NCBI GenBank assembly: GCA_964482235.1
Contig: CAYZWU010000027.1
Span: forward strand, 1 to 64,000
Length of the DNA: 64,000 bases
Origin: CAYZWU01 sp964482235
GTDB taxonomy: Bacteria > Planctomycetota > B15-G4 > CAYZWU01
Direction of reading: 5' to 3'
Shown: positions 61,573 through 64,000 of the stretch, piece by piece
Numbering within the stretch: position 1 is the first letter of the stretch
Layout: every line of letters starts with the position of its first letter
Notes under the pieces: model-generated
Told to the model about the DNA's origin: nothing
The model's input: only the letters and a program-made list of their open reading frames with translations
Databases searched by the model: none
Made by a program: the position numbers and the translations under genes

Positions 61573-64000
61573 TTATTTTCCGGATCCCGGCTCGAGTGGA
61601 GTCAACGTTACCCTCAACTCATCCATCACGCCGACACGAAGATTTACTTTCGAAGCAATGCCCTTGCAGCCCTCGGCCTTGATGTAAATACGGTGCTCGC
61701 CGGGAGGGAGCCTCCAGAACTTGCGCCGGCCGTCGGGGAGTCTGCGGCTTGCCGGATCGGGGTGGAGATCGGGAAACTCGACCTCGAAGTACTCGAGGCA
61801 AGAGCCCTGCTCGTCGAGAGCCTCGACGAGGAGGAGCCCGCTCGGCTTCAGCCTGATCTCTCCCAGGTCCACGTCACTGCCGACCGCGATGGAGAAGGAA
61901 TCGGAATCGAAGACGAAGTAGCCCTCTGCCTCGACATGCAGGATGAAGTCGCCGTCAGGAACACCGGCAACAACGAAGCTCGATCCCGAGCTCGCATCCG
62001 GGTGCCTCACGAACAACTCGGACAACCTCCTTGACGAGGGCCGCCAGGAGGACATGGATTCGCGGCGCTTCATCTCCGAATCCACCAGCAGGGCGGTCCA
62101 TGGCGCCGTTTCTGCATCAACGGGCAATCCGGTGAGTCCATCAACCAACTTGCCGCGGACCGACCCGCACGGCAGGACGATGTCGTGCCGGTGTGGAGAA
62201 GCGGCGTCTGCGGGGACTTCAAGATCAGGGAGGCACTTCTTCCCCCCTGAGGGAAGCTCGACTGCCACTTGCCAGCTGCCGGGGATCACGTCGTTGACGA
62301 TGTACATCCCCTCGGCGTTCGTGACCGACTCCAGGCTGATCTCCCGCTCATGGCCGAGGTGCCTGTCGCTCTTCAGGCGAATCCGCGCATCGGCCACGGG
62401 CTCGCCGCCGATCCAGCTGACCCGGCCCTCGAGAGCGACGGTCGCCACAGCGTCGTCGAAGTCGCTCCTGAAGACGTCGATCGCGACGGTCTGTCCCTTG
62501 ACGATCTCGATACTCTTCGCCACGCGGCCGAGCCCCACCACCTCGACGACCAGGGTCCAGGCTCCCTCGCGGAAGGGCTCCTCGCCCTGCCACGAACAGG
62601 CCCCCTCCTTCGAGGAGATTCCCAGGGAGATGACACGATTGTTGGAACGGTCGCCGTGTTCGAAGCGGAGCAAGGTGAAAGCCCCCTCCTGATCGACGAA
62701 GTCGACGAAGGTCACCTTGACGAAACCGCCCGCTGCTTCCCTCGAGGGCACCATGAGCTCCACGCCGTCGACGAGCTCGCCCTCGGCCACCTCCACCTCC
62801 ACGGGGCGGCTCTTGCGCCCCTCGAACCGGAGATCAGCCGAAAGGGTGTAGAAACCGGGCGGCAGCCCTCTCAGGATGAATTCACCTTCGCCGTTGATCG
62901 AAGCCTGACGCCTTTGGCTGCTGTCAACTCTTGTCAGGGCGAAAACGGAAAGGAATCGCGACTCCGGAGCCGATCTCGTTCCCTCGTCGAGAACGGTCCC
63001 GCGAACCGCGCCGCCGGGCATCCGGATATCCTTCTCCGTAAGGCCGGGTCCGGCGAGGACGACCTCGCCGCAGCTGATCCTCTGCCTGTGGTGCGGCGCG
63101 AAGCTGACGGTGATCCGGTAGCGGCCCGGAAGCAGCTTTCGCGCCTCGAACCGTCCCTCGTCGTCGGAGTAGAACGCTGGGCCGCCAGGAGTCGATTTCC
63201 AGCCAAGTGGCTTCGTTCCGGTTATCTCGATGGTCCGGCAGGCGATCCTGGCCCTCACGGGAGGCAGCCCCTTCGCATCGACGATGCTGCCTCGCCACGT
63301 CGCATGGGAAGGCAGCGGCCCGAAGTTCACTTCCACGTCACGATCGACGAGGGTGACCTTCTTTCCCTCGGGTGTGAAGTCGATCGTTCCTTCGATACCC
63401 TCCCTCCGCGGCCGGGCGTCCAGCTCGATCCGGCCCGGCCTGATCCGTGGCAGCCGGTAGGTGCCGTCCGGACCCGTCACGACAGGCAGGTCGAAACCGT
63501 AGCCGTCCTCATCGTTTCCCGTGACGACGCCGGCTGAAACGATGACGTCGGGACAGGGATCGCCGCTGTCGCTCAGGACGGTCCCGAAGATCCGGTGCCC
63601 CTTGCCGAGGGAGATCACGAGATCGTCTGACCCCGGAGCCGCTTCGCCGTGAGCTGCCGTGTAGTCGGGATGGATCGCGCAGATCGTCGTCCACTCGTCG
63701 TCCAGCCCACCCAGGGTGAACCTCCCCTCCCCGTCGGTTTTCGCGTGGCAGGCCCGGCTGGGTCGTCCCTCGGCGATGTCCATGAGGCCGGAACCGAAGG
63801 CAAAGACCGTTGCCCCTGAAATGCCCGCACCCGTGGCCAGGTCATTTACTCGTCCGTTCAGGCTCTGCGCGGGATCGAGCTCGATCACGAGATCGCCTCC
63901 CCCATTCCCCTCGTGAGCCACTGCCACAATGCCCAGCTCGTTCTCGTGCGCCGAGGAATAGACACAGAGAGCATAGCTGCCTGCCTGATCGACGGGGATG
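61573..64000 (-). CDS. Large exported protein of repeated carboxypeptidase-regulatory-like domains (5' end beyond window)
   Basis: 809 residues are visible; the frame is open to the right edge, so the N-terminus is missing. Repeating ~85-95-residue beta domains have the pattern GxVxDxxGxPVxxAxV...T(D/N)xxGxFxxxxLxPGxYxxxV (LDDEWTT..., GRVSWIGGEPVADARIRLKS, TNAEGMYIVNDVIPGSWQVAV), i.e. CarboxypepD_reg/SdrD-B-like sandwiches. No catalytic domain in the visible part. Probably a cell-surface stalk or binding protein. Confidence 0.8.
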   Translation of the reverse strand, partial: IPVDQAGSYALCVYSSAHENELGIVAVAHEGNGGGDLVIELDPAQSLNGRVNDLATGAGISGATVFAFGSGLMDIAEGRPSRACHAKTDGEGRFTLGGLDDEWTTICAIHPDYTAAHGEAAPGSDDLVISLGKGHRIFGTVLSDSGDPCPDVIVSAGVVTGNDEDGYGFDLPVVTGPDGTYRLPRIRPGRIELDARPRREGIEGTIDFTPEGKKVTLVDRDVEVNFGPLPSHATWRGSIVDAKGLPPVRARIACRTIEITGTKPLGWKSTPGGPAFYSDDEGRFEARKLLPGRYRITVSFAPHHRQRISCGEVVLAGPGLTEKDIRMPGGAVRGTVLDEGTRSAPESRFLSVFALTRVDSSQRRQASINGEGEFILRGLPPGFYTLSADLRFEGRKSRPVEVEVAEGELVDGVELMVPSREAAGGFVKVTFVDFVDQEGAFTLLRFEHGDRSNNRVISLGISSKEGACSWQGEEPFREGAWTLVVEVVGLGRVAKSIEIVKGQTVAIDVFRSDFDDAVATVALEGRVSWIGGEPVADARIRLKSDRHLGHEREISLESVTNAEGMYIVNDVIPGSWQVAVELPSGGKKCLPDLEVPADAASPHRHDIVLPCGSVRGKLVDGLTGLPVDAETAPWTALLVDSEMKRRESMSSWRPSSRRLSELFVRHPDASSGSSFVVAGVPDGDFILHVEAEGYFVFDSDSFSIAVGSDVDLGEIRLKPSGLLLVEALDEQGSCLEYFEVEFPDLHPDPASRRLPDGRRKFWRLPPGEHRIYIKAEGCKGIASKVNLRVGVMDELRVTLTPLEPGSGK

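Overview
The window is a 64 kb, GC-rich (by eye above 60%) bacterial chromosomal scaffold with one run of 100 Ns (38780-38879). I saw no rRNA, tRNA, CRISPR array, phage or plasmid genes. Three formylglycine-type sulfatases, an ECF sigma factor overlapping a membrane Ser/Thr kinase, a large exported PQQ-propeller protein, an FG-GAP lipoprotein and several exported beta-structured proteins suggest a Planctomycetota-like or related lineage. That placement is inference; no marker here settles it.

Layout. 1-4250 (minus): ECF sigma factor, zinc-finger anti-sigma factor and CpxP-like protein, then a PilM/PilN-like fusion, a PilO-like protein and the start of a HAD phosphatase. 4601-10011 (minus): gyrA, ribBA and a B12-type radical SAM protein in a tight run, ending in a hemerythrin remnant. 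10242-12878 (minus): M48 protease and a tri-haem cytochrome fused to a deiodinase-like thioredoxin domain. 13009-20480: a coiled-coil membrane protein, a beta-propeller protein, the kinase/sigma pair and a Kelch protein. 20864-24077 (plus): dipeptidase, carbamoylputrescine-amidase-like and agmatine-deiminase-like genes, possibly one nitrogen or polyamine salvage operon. 24203-28130: M16 peptidase homologue, a DUF2089 protein with a small membrane protein, and two lipoproteins.

28148-32416 (minus) encodes a two-subunit NAD-linked formate dehydrogenase. Its catalytic subunit is read through an in-frame UGA that sits in the selenocysteine context and is followed by a SECIS-like hairpin. 32632-42886 holds two Tat-type sulfatases with a shared C-terminal domain, the FG-GAP lipoprotein across the gap, an alpha-helical lipoprotein and a DUF362 protein. 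42918-46849 has an exported protein of unknown function, a half-size EamA transporter, a 119 bp palindrome, a TPR protein and a TetR regulator; operator-like palindromes lie in front of the last two. 47027-58893 has an erythromycin-esterase-fold protein, a GH31 glycosidase, a MITE-like element, a third sulfatase, the PQQ/LamG protein and a beta-helix protein, consistent with use of sulfated polysaccharides. 59082-64000 (minus) has a DUF2846 lipoprotein, an amino-acid permease, a cupin and a protein of repeated carboxypeptidase-regulatory-like domains that runs off the right edge.

The most notable items are the selenoprotein formate dehydrogenase, a lipoprotein that joins modules of the pilus PilN-like and PilO-like proteins, the cytochrome-deiodinase fusion with histidine at the selenocysteine position, the TetR operator pair, and evidence that the N gap is an assembly artefact inside one gene.
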